The translations under genes and the position numbers were made by a program. 31,194 bases of DNA. It comes from an uncultured Ruminococcus sp. (GTDB lineage Bacteria > Bacillota > Clostridia > Oscillospirales > Ruminococcaceae). The stretch is from positions 1-31,194 of the forward strand of contig UQKC01000026.1 in the NCBI GenBank assembly GCA_900541495.1. The letters are read 5' to 3'. The stretch's first letter is position 1. Every line of letters starts with the position of its first letter. Shown here piece after piece: positions 16,471 through 24,704 of this stretch. The notes under the pieces are model-generated. The model was not told the DNA's origin and made no database searches. It saw only the letters and a list, made by a program, of their open reading frames with translations.

Positions 16471-18307
16471 AGCAAGGACCTCCTATACATCTGTTTACAC
16501 CGCAGCCCGCGCATTTTTCACGGCAGTTCGGTGTTGTTACGGCTTCATGCGCGGTCTTGTTTTCCCTTATGAGGAACTGCTTCGTAACATAATAATCGAA
16601 GAAGTCCCACGGGAAAACTTCGTCATATTCACGCTTTCGGCAGGCATAGAAATTCATATTCAAGCCGTTTTTTCCGAACGCTTCGACCCAAGCATTGTAG
16701 TTATAATACTCGTCCCAGCTGTCAAATTTGCAGCCGCTTTTCCAAGCATCATAGATAACGGACGAAACACGTCTGTCCCCTCTTGCAAGGACAGCTTCGA
16801 GGACGGAAATTCGGTACTTGCTCCAGCTTACGTTGACATTGCGGTTTCCTCTTGTTGCATCAAGGAGAACTTCCTGCTTGTGCTTTATCTCTTCCTCGGT
16901 CGCCTGCGGTTCAAACTCGAATGGAGTGAATGGCTTCGGCACGAATGTTGCACAGCTTATCGATATCTGGATATGTCTTCCGCGCTGGCGATTCGGATTC
17001 TGATAGAAAAGGTCACATATCTTTTTCGCAAGTTCAGCTATACCGCGGATATCATCGTCCGTTTCGGTCGGCAGTCCGAGCATAAAATAAAGCTTTACAG
17101 CTGTATATCCGCCGTCAAAGGCAAGCTTGCAGGCACGGAATATTTCGTCCTCGGTGATGTTCTTGTTGATAACATCGCGAAGCCGCTGTGTTCCCGCTTC
17201 GGGCGCAAAGGTCAGACCGCTCTTGCGGACTTTCTGTATCTGATCCATAAGCTCCTTGCTGAAACGGTCGATACGCATTGACGGAAGCGAAAGGTTTATC
17301 TTTTCTTCTTCTGTATAGTTAGAAAGCTTTACAAGCATATTTTCAATATCGGAATGGTCGCTCGTGCTGAGTGACGAGAGTGAAACTTCCTCGTATCCTG
17401 TACTTTCGCAAAGGCTCTTGGTTTCGCTGCATATAACGCCCGTGTTTTTCTCGCGGAGAGGGCGATAGATATATCCTGCCTGACAGAATCGACAGCCGCG
17501 GATACAACCGCGAAGCACCTCGACAATAGCTCGGTCGTGGACGATCTCGCAATAAGGCACAACGAATTTATCGGGATAATAGACCCTGCTCATATCCTTG
17601 ATTATTCTTTTTTTAATAGTAGGCGAGGCATTGGAGTTATTTGGTGTAAAGCTTTTTACCCTGCCGTCATCTTCGTACGCAACATCGTAGAAAGCAGGAA
17701 CATACACACCCTCGATCTTTGCAGCGGCTTCGAGAAACTCTGTTTTTGAAGCGCCTTTCTTCTTCATTTCAACATAAAGATCGTAAACTTCAAGGTTGAC
17801 TTCTTCGCCCTCTCCGAGAATAAACATATCGAAGAATTCTGCTATCGGCTCGGGGTTGCACACACACGGACCTCCGCCGATAACTATCGGAGAAAGTGCT
17901 GTACGGTCTTTAGCCTTTACAGGCAATTCTGCAAGGTCAAGCATATTGAGTATGTTCGTATAGCACATTTCATACTGGATAGTGAAACCGATGAAGTCGA
18001 AATCCTTTATCGGTTCAAGGCTTTCAAGTCCGTAGAGAGGAATATCGTTTTCACGCATAAGCTTCTCGAAGTCAACATCGGGAGCAAATACCCGTTCGCA
18101 CCAGAAATTCTCACGTTCATTCGTCAGCGAATAAAGTATCTTCATTCCGAGGTGCGACATACCTATCTCATAAGTATCGGGAAAGCAGAATGCAAAGCGC
18201 ATATCCACTTTATTTTTGTCCTTTACAACGCTGTTAAGCTCTCCGCCGATATAGCGTGAGGGCGTTTTTACATTGAGCAGAAGCTTTTCTATCTTATCCT
18301 TTAGCAT
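16463..18307 (-). CDS. TIGR03960 family B12-binding-domain radical SAM protein
   Basis: A 614-residue protein. The N-terminal third resembles a cobalamin-binding domain. The radical SAM cluster motif is C268-IRG-C272-RF-C275 in RGCIRGCRFCQAG, which binds the 4Fe-4S cluster that cleaves SAM. The C-terminal end is cysteine-rich (CREKCAGCGVNRC and a final GGPCFD), perhaps binding a second metal centre. The substrate is unknown; an RNA or peptide modification role has been suggested by neighbours only. The start has a perfect AGGAGG, 8 bases after the M50 protease gene. It is co-transcribed with TIGR03936 and the protease, an arrangement common in sporulating Clostridia. Confidence 0.93.
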   Translation of the reverse strand: MLKDKIEKLLLNVKTPSRYIGGELNSVVKDKNKVDMRFAFCFPDTYEIGMSHLGMKILYSLTNERENFWCERVFAPDVDFEKLMRENDIPLYGLESLEPIKDFDFIGFTIQYEMCYTNILNMLDLAELPVKAKDRTALSPIVIGGGPCVCNPEPIAEFFDMFILGEGEEVNLEVYDLYVEMKKKGASKTEFLEAAAKIEGVYVPAFYDVAYEDDGRVKSFTPNNSNASPTIKKRIIKDMSRVYYPDKFVVPYCEIVHDRAIVEVLRGCIRGCRFCQAGYIYRPLREKNTGVICSETKSLCESTGYEEVSLSSLSTSDHSDIENMLVKLSNYTEEEKINLSLPSMRIDRFSKELMDQIQKVRKSGLTFAPEAGTQRLRDVINKNITEDEIFRACKLAFDGGYTAVKLYFMLGLPTETDDDIRGIAELAKKICDLFYQNPNRQRGRHIQISISCATFVPKPFTPFEFEPQATEEEIKHKQEVLLDATRGNRNVNVSWSKYRISVLEAVLARGDRRVSSVIYDAWKSGCKFDSWDEYYNYNAWVEAFGKNGLNMNFYACRKREYDEVFPWDFFDYYVTKQFLIRENKTAHEAVTTPNCREKCAGCGVNRCIGGPCFD

Positions 18308-18315
18308 AGATCCTC

Positions 18316-18900
18316 CTAAACCATTACTGCGGTAAAAAGCAAAAACAGCAGAGTCAGGTATATTGTAAAATTCCTTGTTCCTGTCATAAACAGAACCACT
18401 GCGGCGGCAGGAACGGTTATAATGCTTGCATAATTGAGTGCAGATTCAGCCCTTAGCGCAAATCTATACGGCAAAAAGCGGTAAAAAACCGCTGTTATGA
18501 TTTTTCCGCCGTCAAGAAAGCTTATCGGCAGTGCATTGAACAAACCTATCGCAAGATTTACCGCACCGAAATCTTCGCCGAAACCGAACAGCTTCGTCAC
18601 AGCATACAAAATGAAATTCACTGCACAGCCCGAAGCCAGCGTTATTGTTTCCTGCGGAAATTTGCAGAGCATATCATTCATCGGACGAATAATTTTTATC
18701 CCTGCACCGTAGAAAACAAGCTTTTTCACGGTTTGTCCCGTTAAAAACATTGCAACAAGATGCCCCGATTCGTGAAGCAGACAGGCGTAAAGGCTGTAAG
18801 CTGTACAGTTATTACCACTGCAAAGCATAAGCAATGATACCGCCGCAAAGAAGCTGAAATCGAAGCAGACCTTTACTCCTCTGAAAGAAAACTCAATCAT
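18316..18900 (-). CDS. M50 family site-2 protease, SpoIVFB-like
   Basis: A 194-residue polytopic membrane metalloprotease. The zinc-binding HExxH is H43-ESG-H47 (LLHESGHLVAMF) and the second motif is NALPISFLDGG, with D130 as third ligand. About four to six TM segments surround them. The start at 18900 is the ATG of MIEFSF, overlapping the upstream gene by 8 bases. A longer reading in this frame is spurious. The protein lies directly before TIGR03960-TIGR03936, where Clostridia often encode SpoIVFB, the protease that activates pro-sigma-K in the mother cell. It lacks the C-terminal CBS domain of Bacillus SpoIVFB, so the assignment is by position and motifs only. Confidence 0.85.
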   Translation of the reverse strand: MIEFSFRGVKVCFDFSFFAAVSLLMLCSGNNCTAYSLYACLLHESGHLVAMFLTGQTVKKLVFYGAGIKIIRPMNDMLCKFPQETITLASGCAVNFILYAVTKLFGFGEDFGAVNLAIGLFNALPISFLDGGKIITAVFYRFLPYRFALRAESALNYASIITVPAAAVVLFMTGTRNFTIYLTLLFLLFTAVMV

Positions 18901-19207
18901 AGGACACCGGTTTTGAATTAACAAATTCAAGGAACGCTTCAAGTACGTTGTCCGTTTTTTCAGCGGAAGAATAGTAATTCTCCTTGAACTCGTCGGAAAG
19001 CTGCCCTGCGATATCGGGCGCAAACATATTCGCTGCAATGAAAATAATTGAAATAACAACACAGATTATGGCTTGAAGCGTTATTGTTTCGTCAAGCGTT
19101 ATATACTTTTTCTCATTAATGTTTGTAAAGTTTGGTATTTCGGTTTTGAGTTCGTCCGATGTTTCGCCGATATTCTCTGTTTTTTCGTCAAGCTGTTCAT
19201 TATCCAT
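18893..19207 (-). CDS. Small single-TM protein upstream of the M50 protease (SpoIVFA position)
   Basis: A 104-residue protein I do not recognise by sequence. It has an acidic N-terminal tail of about 44 residues, one TM segment (about 45-63, LQAIICVVISIIFIAANMF), and a short acidic C-terminal domain outside. The last 8 bases overlap the start of the M50 protease gene, so the two are coupled. In Bacillus the gene before spoIVFB is spoIVFA, a one-TM regulator of the protease with a LytM domain. This protein holds the same place and topology but is too short for LytM. The ribosome binding site GGGAGGGG is excellent but lies inside a hairpin arm, and the ATG follows a T run. Confidence 0.75.
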   Translation of the reverse strand: MDNEQLDEKTENIGETSDELKTEIPNFTNINEKKYITLDETITLQAIICVVISIIFIAANMFAPDIAGQLSDEFKENYYSSAEKTDNVLEAFLEFVNSKPVSYD

Positions 19208-19252
19208 AAAAATCCCCTCCCGAAATAAATCTATTACGGGAGGACGGATTTT
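19208..19252 (-). terminator. Hairpin between the U32 gene and the SpoIVFA-position gene: terminator and/or ribosome-binding-site lock
   Basis: Minus-strand stem: CCTCCCG pairs with CGGGAGG, and ATCC pairs with GGAT past a two-base GT bulge, around a 14-base loop, followed by TTTTT. This has the form of an intrinsic terminator for the preceding six-gene unit. The right arm is also the ribosome binding site (GGGAGGGG) of the next gene, whose ATG begins at 19207 directly after the T run. Full-length read-through transcripts would therefore be poorly translated. Confidence 0.7.
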
Positions 19253-19263
19253 ATACTATTATA

Positions 19264-20490
19264 TTAGTCTTCTTTTTTCATTCTGATGATAGAGCCTGCC
19301 GGATATGACTTTTCGCACGGGATAACAAGCTTCATCATTGCATGGTTGGCGTTTTCGACAAGTTCACCGTTTTCGTCATACATTTCGTTTATGGTCATAT
19401 CATCATAGTGGCAATTCGGGGCGAGAATTTCGACCTGTGCGCCCTTTTCAAAGCGGTTGCGCTGGGTTGCGTAAATTTTCCCGTCCCTGCATTCATCAAC
19501 GATAGCAACAACATCATATTCGCGAATATAGCCGCTGTTTTCATAATATTGGCTGTCCTTTGGGTGACCGTAGAAAAATCCTGTGCAGTATTTTCTGTGG
19601 CTGACCTTGAAAACTTCGTCGCGTACCCAATCGGGAAGCTTAAAATTATCGGGGTCTTTCTTGAAAATATCCATTGCCATACGGTATGCGTTCGTGACAA
19701 CGGAAACATAGTACGAGGACTTCGCTCTGCCCTCGATCTTAAAGCTCATAACTCCAGCTTTTGCAAGGTCATCGATATGATCGATCATACACATATCCTT
19801 TGCATTGAGGATATACGAACCGTTCTCGTCCTCATAAACGGGATAAAATTCGTTCGGGCGCTTTTCTTCCATAAGGTGATAACCCCAGCGGCACGGCTGA
19901 GAACATTCTCCCCTATTTGCGTCACGGTTGGTAAGATACGCCGAAAGCAGACATCTGCCCGAGAACGACATACACATTGCGCCGTGGACAAAAACTTCTA
20001 TATCAAGGTCTTTCGGTGTCTTTGCGCGAATTTCCGCAATTTCTTCAAGTGAGAGCTCACGGGCAAGGACAACACGCTTCGCGCCCATATTGTAAAGCTC
20101 GTTCGCCGAAGCATAGTTGACGATACCCGTCTGAGTGGACATGTGTATCTCCATATCGGGAGCAAATTTTTTCACAAGAGCCATAAGTCCGAGGTCGGCA
20201 ACGATAACAGCGTCAACGCCGCTCGCAACGGCTTCCTGCATAAAGCCCTCAAACTGTGGGATCTCGTCATTTCTCGGCAAAGTATTGCAGGTGAGATAGA
20301 CTTTCACGCCTTTTGCGTGTGCTTCATCAACTGCTGCTTTCATTCCCTCTCCCTCGAAATTTTTCGGAGCGGCTCTCATACTGAAAGCCTTTCCGCCGAT
20401 GTAAATTGCATCTGCGCCATAGTCGAGCGCAGCCTTAAAGCGTTCATAGTCGCCTGCAGGCGCAAGAACCTCAAGATTGTTTATATCCAT
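19264..20490 (-). CDS. trhP: U32 family protein, probable tRNA uridine-34 hydroxylation enzyme TrhP
   Basis: A 408-residue protein of peptidase family U32. The N-terminal half is a TIM-barrel-like domain starting with EVLAPAGDYERFKAAL. The family signature is EVFVHGAMCMSFSGRC (C173, C180), followed by C196 and C200; the four cysteines bind an iron-sulfur cluster in this family. Members called TrhP (YegQ, YrrN/YrrO) make 5-hydroxyuridine at position 34 of tRNA from prephenate. In B. subtilis the pair yrrN-yrrO follows mltG and trmR. Here one U32 gene directly follows mltG and no trmR is present, so the role is inferred. The ATG at 20490 is chosen over an upstream GTG that overlaps the GAGG ribosome binding site. 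Confidence 0.75.
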   Translation of the reverse strand: MDINNLEVLAPAGDYERFKAALDYGADAIYIGGKAFSMRAAPKNFEGEGMKAAVDEAHAKGVKVYLTCNTLPRNDEIPQFEGFMQEAVASGVDAVIVADLGLMALVKKFAPDMEIHMSTQTGIVNYASANELYNMGAKRVVLARELSLEEIAEIRAKTPKDLDIEVFVHGAMCMSFSGRCLLSAYLTNRDANRGECSQPCRWGYHLMEEKRPNEFYPVYEDENGSYILNAKDMCMIDHIDDLAKAGVMSFKIEGRAKSSYYVSVVTNAYRMAMDIFKKDPDNFKLPDWVRDEVFKVSHRKYCTGFFYGHPKDSQYYENSGYIREYDVVAIVDECRDGKIYATQRNRFEKGAQVEILAPNCHYDDMTINEMYDENGELVENANHAMMKLVIPCEKSYPAGSIIRMKKED

Positions 20491-20501
20491 TAAAATTTTC
20501 C

Positions 20502-21872
20502 TCACTTAATTCCTGCAAGAACGAGGTTTGCTTCGTGTTCCTCGTTAGTTCTTGCGTAATAAACTTCACCCGTATCGACATTTGCGCAGAAGTAATAATA
20601 GTCGGTATCGGCAGGATAAAGGACTGCGTTTATAGCGTCAAGTCCTGGGTTGCATATCGGTCCGGGGGGAAGTCCGGCGCCCTCGTAGGTGTTATAGGCT
20701 TTAAACATTTCCTTTGACGGGAACTCAATATTAGGCTCGATGACCTCTTCAACATATTTTCTTGTCGGGTCGGACTGGAGAAGCGGATAATTATCGGGGT
20801 CTGCAAGTCTGTTTCGGAAAACGGACGCAACTCGCTTCATATCATATACCGAACTTGCTTCCGCCTGAACCATTGAAGCCATTGTCAGCATTTCTTCAAA
20901 TTCCAAGCCAAGATCGTCCATTCTTGCGTAAATATCGGGGGTTATTCTTGTTTCAAAGTTTCTGTAGATCTTCTTGCAGACGATCTTCGGGTCTTCTTCA
21001 ACATAAAATGTATAGGTATCAGGGAAAAGATAGCCTTCCATTTTGTAGAATTTCATCGCGCTGACCTTTACAAGCTTTTCAAAATCGAATCCGAAGCTTG
21101 AGTTGTTGAATTCGCGGATAAAGTCAGACGCACTGCAAACATTGTTTTCCTCAAGCTTTTGAGCAGCGTCCAAAAGATCGATGCCCTCGGGGAAAGTTAT
21201 ATCGACCGATTCACGCGTGTCAACAGCACCCTGCTGAAGCTCATGAACAATGTTCTCATACGACATATCGGGCGTAAGGACGTGCGAACCCGCAACGAAA
21301 GTTCCGTCCGAACCCTTTATACGGGAGTAAAAACGGAAGAAGTATGCGCTGTCGATTATACCCTCATTGGCAAGGATATCCGCGATATCGGCAGTACCCG
21401 AATTCATCGGTATCTCGACAACGACCTCGACGCTTGATTTTCCTATTCCGACAAAATCCCTTGCGAATTTCAGCACAAAAGCCGCACAGAACACCGCAAC
21501 AGCAACGATCATCGCTGTCATGATAAGTCCGAAGATAAGTCTGCCGTTGCCTTTCTTTTTGCGTTTTTTCTTTTTGGGTTTCGGCGGACGCTTTTCCTCA
21601 GGCTCGTCCTCAAAATCATCATCGTCCGAAATTTCGGGCTCGTTTACTTCCGATTTATCTTCACTTTCGGGAGCATCAGTATTTTCAGCAGCCTTTTTGT
21701 CCTCATATTCGGAATATTCCTCTATTATGCTGTTGATATCGGACTTATCTTCCGAAGCTGATGTTTCATCACTATGTAAAGTATTTTCACTTTCCACATT
21801 AGATATTTCCTCGGGAATATTCTCCGCGGAAGTTTCCTCGGCTTTAGTGTCTTTTTCCTTATTTTCGTCCAT
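20502..21872 (-). CDS. mltG: Endolytic peptidoglycan transglycosylase MltG (YceG-like)
   Basis: A 456-residue inner-membrane lytic transglycosylase that cuts nascent glycan strands and so sets their length. It has an unusually long, very acidic cytosolic N-tail (about 1-95), then a lysine-rich stretch (KPKKKKRKKK), one TM (about 111-135), and the YceG domain outside. The conserved active-site glutamate is probably E338 in MVQAEAS, and the LPPGPICNPG box is present near the C terminus. The start has GGAGGGG in front. It sits between the folate enzyme and the U32 gene, as mltG does beside U32 genes in Bacillus. Confidence 0.93.
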   Translation of the reverse strand: MDENKEKDTKAEETSAENIPEEISNVESENTLHSDETSASEDKSDINSIIEEYSEYEDKKAAENTDAPESEDKSEVNEPEISDDDDFEDEPEEKRPPKPKKKKRKKKGNGRLIFGLIMTAMIVAVAVFCAAFVLKFARDFVGIGKSSVEVVVEIPMNSGTADIADILANEGIIDSAYFFRFYSRIKGSDGTFVAGSHVLTPDMSYENIVHELQQGAVDTRESVDITFPEGIDLLDAAQKLEENNVCSASDFIREFNNSSFGFDFEKLVKVSAMKFYKMEGYLFPDTYTFYVEEDPKIVCKKIYRNFETRITPDIYARMDDLGLEFEEMLTMASMVQAEASSVYDMKRVASVFRNRLADPDNYPLLQSDPTRKYVEEVIEPNIEFPSKEMFKAYNTYEGAGLPPGPICNPGLDAINAVLYPADTDYYYFCANVDTGEVYYARTNEEHEANLVLAGIK

Positions 21873-21884
21873 ACCGCCCCTCCT

Positions 21885-22487
21885 TTAAGCCTTTATTTTC
21901 TTGATATATTTTTCTGTCACAATAAGGTTTGCCGCAACATCGAATTTGCCCCTGACAAGGTTTGAAACTGTACAGCTGCAATACTCAATGCCTATATTAT
22001 ATAATCCGCTGTGTGCGGAAAGAAATCTGTCATAATAGCCGCCGCCATAGCCAAGCCTGTAGCCGTCCATATCATAAGCGAGTGCAGGAACGATACACAC
22101 TGCATCATCAAAGCAAGTCAGCATTTCGCATTTTTCGGGGTCAGGTTCAAGTACGCCGAACGTCCTTGCTTCAAGCTGCTCGTCCGAGGTTATGATGAAA
22201 AAATCCATATTTCGTGTTCCGTCAATGCATCGAGGAACAGCAACCGTCTTGCCGTCAGCAAGGGCAGTATGTATAAGCTGCATAGTATCGACTTCAATTT
22301 CGGTGGAAACGTAAGTCAGCAGTCGTTTGCAGCGTTTATACGCATCGGTCGAAACGAGTTTTCTGCAAATTTTATCGTCCAGCTCTGCTTTTGTCTGCTC
22401 GGGCATATCCCTGCGTATCTGCTTATACTTAGCTCGAAGCTCTTTTTTATACTCTCTTATATCGAAATCAGCGGACTTTACCTGCAT
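21885..22487 (-). CDS. 5-formyltetrahydrofolate cyclo-ligase
   Basis: A 200-residue cytosolic enzyme that converts 5-formyl-THF to 5,10-methenyl-THF with ATP, returning stored folate to one-carbon metabolism. The N-terminal KKELRAKYKQIRRDM and the GYGGGYYDRFL loop near residues 155-165 are diagnostic. It overlaps the end of the DJ-1 gene by 10 bases and uses a GAGGG inside that gene as ribosome binding site. mltG follows. Equivalent names are YgfA/Fau in E. coli and YqgN in Bacillus. Confidence 0.95.
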   Translation of the reverse strand: MQVKSADFDIREYKKELRAKYKQIRRDMPEQTKAELDDKICRKLVSTDAYKRCKRLLTYVSTEIEVDTMQLIHTALADGKTVAVPRCIDGTRNMDFFIITSDEQLEARTFGVLEPDPEKCEMLTCFDDAVCIVPALAYDMDGYRLGYGGGYYDRFLSAHSGLYNIGIEYCSCTVSNLVRGKFDVAANLIVTEKYIKKIKA

Positions 22488-23020
22488 AAAAGACCCTCGC
22501 TGACCTTATCCGCAGTAGCCTTATCTGTCATTATCTCTGCAAGCTTTACGGCAAGAGCCATTGCAGTTGCAGGACCTCTTGAAGTTATAACCTTGCCGTC
22601 AACTGTAACATCATCGGTCGATATCTCTGCACCGAAAAGTTCTTTTTCAAAGCCTGGGTAGCAGCAAGCTTTTTTGCCTTTCAGAACGTCCTTATGTCCG
22701 AGAACTGTCGGTGATGCGCACATTGCACTGATGTAAAGGTCATTATCTTGACAGTGTCTTATTGCCTTTTCTACAAAGTCGGAAGCATCAAGATTCTGCA
22801 TCCCCTTTAAACCGCCTGGGAGATAGATCATTTCAAGCTTATCATCAAGCATGGCTGAGCTGTCGTCCGTGTCAGCGCAGACAGTTATTCCGCGAGCGCC
22901 TTTGATATTCTTTCCGCCGATTCCGACAGACATTACCTCTGTTCCGCTTCTTCTCAAAACATCAATTACCGTAATGGCTTCGATCTCCTCAAAACCCTCG
23001 GCAAGAAATACATATACCAT
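22478..23020 (-). CDS. DJ-1/PfpI family protein
   Basis: A 180-residue protein with the DJ-1 fold. The nucleophile cysteine is C101 in ISAMCASPTVLG, in the usual nucleophile elbow, and its partner glutamate is E14 in AEGFEEIEA. The TSRGPAT box near residue 147 matches the YajL/DJ-1 subgroup. Proposed activities of the family (deglycase, glyoxalase, chaperone) are disputed and cannot be told apart here. The start has AAGGAGG. It is within the tmk-to-trhP unit. Confidence 0.92.
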   Translation of the reverse strand: MVYVFLAEGFEEIEAITVIDVLRRSGTEVMSVGIGGKNIKGARGITVCADTDDSSAMLDDKLEMIYLPGGLKGMQNLDASDFVEKAIRHCQDNDLYISAMCASPTVLGHKDVLKGKKACCYPGFEKELFGAEISTDDVTVDGKVITSRGPATAMALAVKLAEIMTDKATADKVSEGLLCR

Positions 23021-23031
23021 AATTATCCTCC

Positions 23032-23913
23032 TTATTTGAACGTTACAACATTTTTTACTAAACGAAATTCGGGATTATAGGAAAGCTTCGACTTTCGCAG
23101 ACCCTCAATGCCGAGATCTTCTTCACGATTGATATATGTGAAATCGTTGGATTCAGCCTTTGCAAATTCATTCATTACCGCTGTATAAGCACCGTTGATA
23201 TTTGGCAGAGCCTTTTCAATATGAACATCGAGTGTATCCGAATTAATTCGGCTGCCAACTGTAAAGCCTGCTACCTTTCCGTCAACGCGGATAACTCCGC
23301 CTTTCAGTCCAAGTTCATCAAAGTTGTTGAAAAAGGTATTTATCGCGTACTGCTCTCCGACAGCGGATTCGTCGTCGTACATATCGTTGTCATTGTAAGA
23401 CTCGGCAGCAAAAAGAATACAGTCATCGAAATCTTTTTCGGTAAGCTTTGAGTAGTTCCAGTTGTTCTCATAGAAACGGTTGAGGTGGTTTCGCTTGCCG
23501 TGATACTTTTTACCTGTCAAGGTTCTAAGCTTTTCAGCTAAATAAATATAGTCATAGTCAGCTTCATCGGTCGTGACGGTGTATTCGTTCGGAAAGTTTT
23601 CCTCAAAAAGTGCCAGTTCATCATTCGTTACCGAAATAATGCAAAGAGGACTCCCCTTTTCTTCGGAATATTTGCGCAGTTCACGAAAAAGCTCCGCTCT
23701 GTCACCCTGACCGGCAGGATATGTGAAATGCAGACCGTCTTTCTCCGATTTTGAGATATAAAAATCCTTATATCGGCAAATTTCGGTTTCATACAGACGA
23801 TGCCACGCAAAATTATTGGCAAATGAATATTCACAGCCGCGAAAATCCGACATTTTAAGGATACTGTCTATCCAAGGCTTATCGCTAAGCTCAATTTTTC
23901 TGAAATCAAACAT
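23032..23913 (-). CDS. DUF2156 (MprF C-terminal-like) family protein
   Basis: A 293-residue soluble protein built of two GNAT-like halves, matching the DUF2156 family, which is related to the aminoacyl-transferase domain of phosphatidylglycerol lysyltransferase. The typical segments are FRGCEYSFANNFAWH near the N terminus, KKYHGKRNHLNRF (about 133-145), and the end YINREEDLGIEGLRKSK followed by a tyrosine. No TM segments are present, so it is not a complete lysyl-PG synthase. The substrate is unknown. GGAG lies 8 bases before the ATG. It sits between tmk and the DJ-1 gene. Confidence 0.88.
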   Translation of the reverse strand: MFDFRKIELSDKPWIDSILKMSDFRGCEYSFANNFAWHRLYETEICRYKDFYISKSEKDGLHFTYPAGQGDRAELFRELRKYSEEKGSPLCIISVTNDELALFEENFPNEYTVTTDEADYDYIYLAEKLRTLTGKKYHGKRNHLNRFYENNWNYSKLTEKDFDDCILFAAESYNDNDMYDDESAVGEQYAINTFFNNFDELGLKGGVIRVDGKVAGFTVGSRINSDTLDVHIEKALPNINGAYTAVMNEFAKAESNDFTYINREEDLGIEGLRKSKLSYNPEFRLVKNVVTFK

Positions 23914-23940
23914 TTAATTTGCTCCGATTGGTATTCGCTT

Positions 23941-23968
23941 TACTGCAAAGTTATTATACTTTACAGTA
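23941..23968 (-). other. Hairpin overlapping the tmk stop codon
   Basis: An 11-bp stem (23941-23951 with 23958-23968, one G-U pair) with a six-base loop includes the tmk stop. No T run follows, so it is not an intrinsic terminator. It may protect or pace the upstream reading frame. Confidence 0.4.
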
Positions 23969-24623
23969 CATCGGTTATTATTTTCATAATTTTATCGTTG
24001 ATAGCTTCAATTGGCAATGGTTTGTCGCCGTCATTGCAGCCAACAACGTGCCAGCCAAGTTTTTCTGCGGCATAGAGCGCAGCCTTTCGGCAGGTCATAA
24101 GGTAAGCTATATTGGATTCGTGAATGTCTTTTTTGCTTTCGTCGCCGTTATAGCGCTCACTCATAAGCTTCTGCGAAATTTCGATAGGCATATCAAGGAA
24201 GATAACGCAGTTCGGGCGTGGAAGCTCAAACTTTGAATATTCGTAGTCCTGAAGCCATTCGAGATAGTTGTCCCACTCGCTTTCGGGAAGCTTTGACATT
24301 TGGTGAATAGCGTTTGAGGAAACATATCTGCTCGCCAAGATAAGCTCGCCGTTTTTATAATTCTGCTCCCAATATTTTTTATAGCTGACATATCGGTCGA
24401 CGGCATAGAAGCTTGATGCGGCGTAGGCATTTATATCAGCGGCATTTTCTGAGATCTCGCCCGAAAGATACATTTTTACAAGCGTTGAGGACGGTTTATC
24501 GTATTCCGGAAAGCTTATAGCCTTTACAGTATATTCCTGCGATAATTTTTCCTTTACGATATCAAATTGTGTGGATTTTCCGCTTCCGTCCAATCCGTCT
24601 ATAACGATAAGCTTATTACTCAT
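23961..24623 (-). CDS. tmk: Thymidylate kinase-like protein
   Basis: A 220-residue protein of the dTMP kinase family (dTMP + ATP to dTDP). The P-loop is GLDGSGKST (10-18). The family's DR(Y/F) motif, which binds the substrate, reads S98-R99-Y100 here in ASRYVSSNAIHQ, a change of the usual aspartate. The lid region around ISQKLMSERYNGDESKKD is plausible. It lies first in the unit with DUF2156, DJ-1, cyclo-ligase, mltG and trhP. The ribosome binding site is weak (GGGTG). A cytosolic dTMP kinase is the best call, but another nucleoside monophosphate kinase activity is possible. Confidence 0.85.
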   Translation of the reverse strand: MSNKLIVIDGLDGSGKSTQFDIVKEKLSQEYTVKAISFPEYDKPSSTLVKMYLSGEISENAADINAYAASSFYAVDRYVSYKKYWEQNYKNGELILASRYVSSNAIHQMSKLPESEWDNYLEWLQDYEYSKFELPRPNCVIFLDMPIEISQKLMSERYNGDESKKDIHESNIAYLMTCRKAALYAAEKLGWHVVGCNDGDKPLPIEAINDKIMKIITDVL

Positions 24624-24655
24624 TTTATCACCCGAATAAATTTAATACAGATATA

Positions 24656-24684
24656 ATTATACCATTTTTCTGTCTAATCGTCAA
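24656..24684 (-). promoter_or_regulatory. Promoter of the tmk-to-trhP unit
   Basis: Minus-strand -35 TTGACG (24679-24684), 17-base spacer, perfect -10 TATAAT (24656-24661) preceded by TGG. It lies in the 81-base gap between the 24705-25283 gene and tmk. Confidence 0.85.
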
Positions 24685-24704
24685 GGAAAAACAGTTTTTT
24701 TACA

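Noticed and set aside
18901..19062. N-terminal extension of the M50 protease frame
   Set aside because: It overlaps the 104-residue gene in another frame, has no ribosome binding site and does not resemble a protease; MIEFSF at 18900 is the likely start.
19208..19262. Possible sigma-E or sigma-F promoter before the SpoIVFA-position gene
   Set aside because: GTATA with 15-base spacing to TAATAGATTT keeps only part of the sigma-F -10 (no GG), and no good sigma-E pair is found at the right spacing.
23941..23968. Hairpin after tmk as a terminator
   Set aside because: No T run follows and the DUF2156 gene is only about 50 bases away in the same direction.
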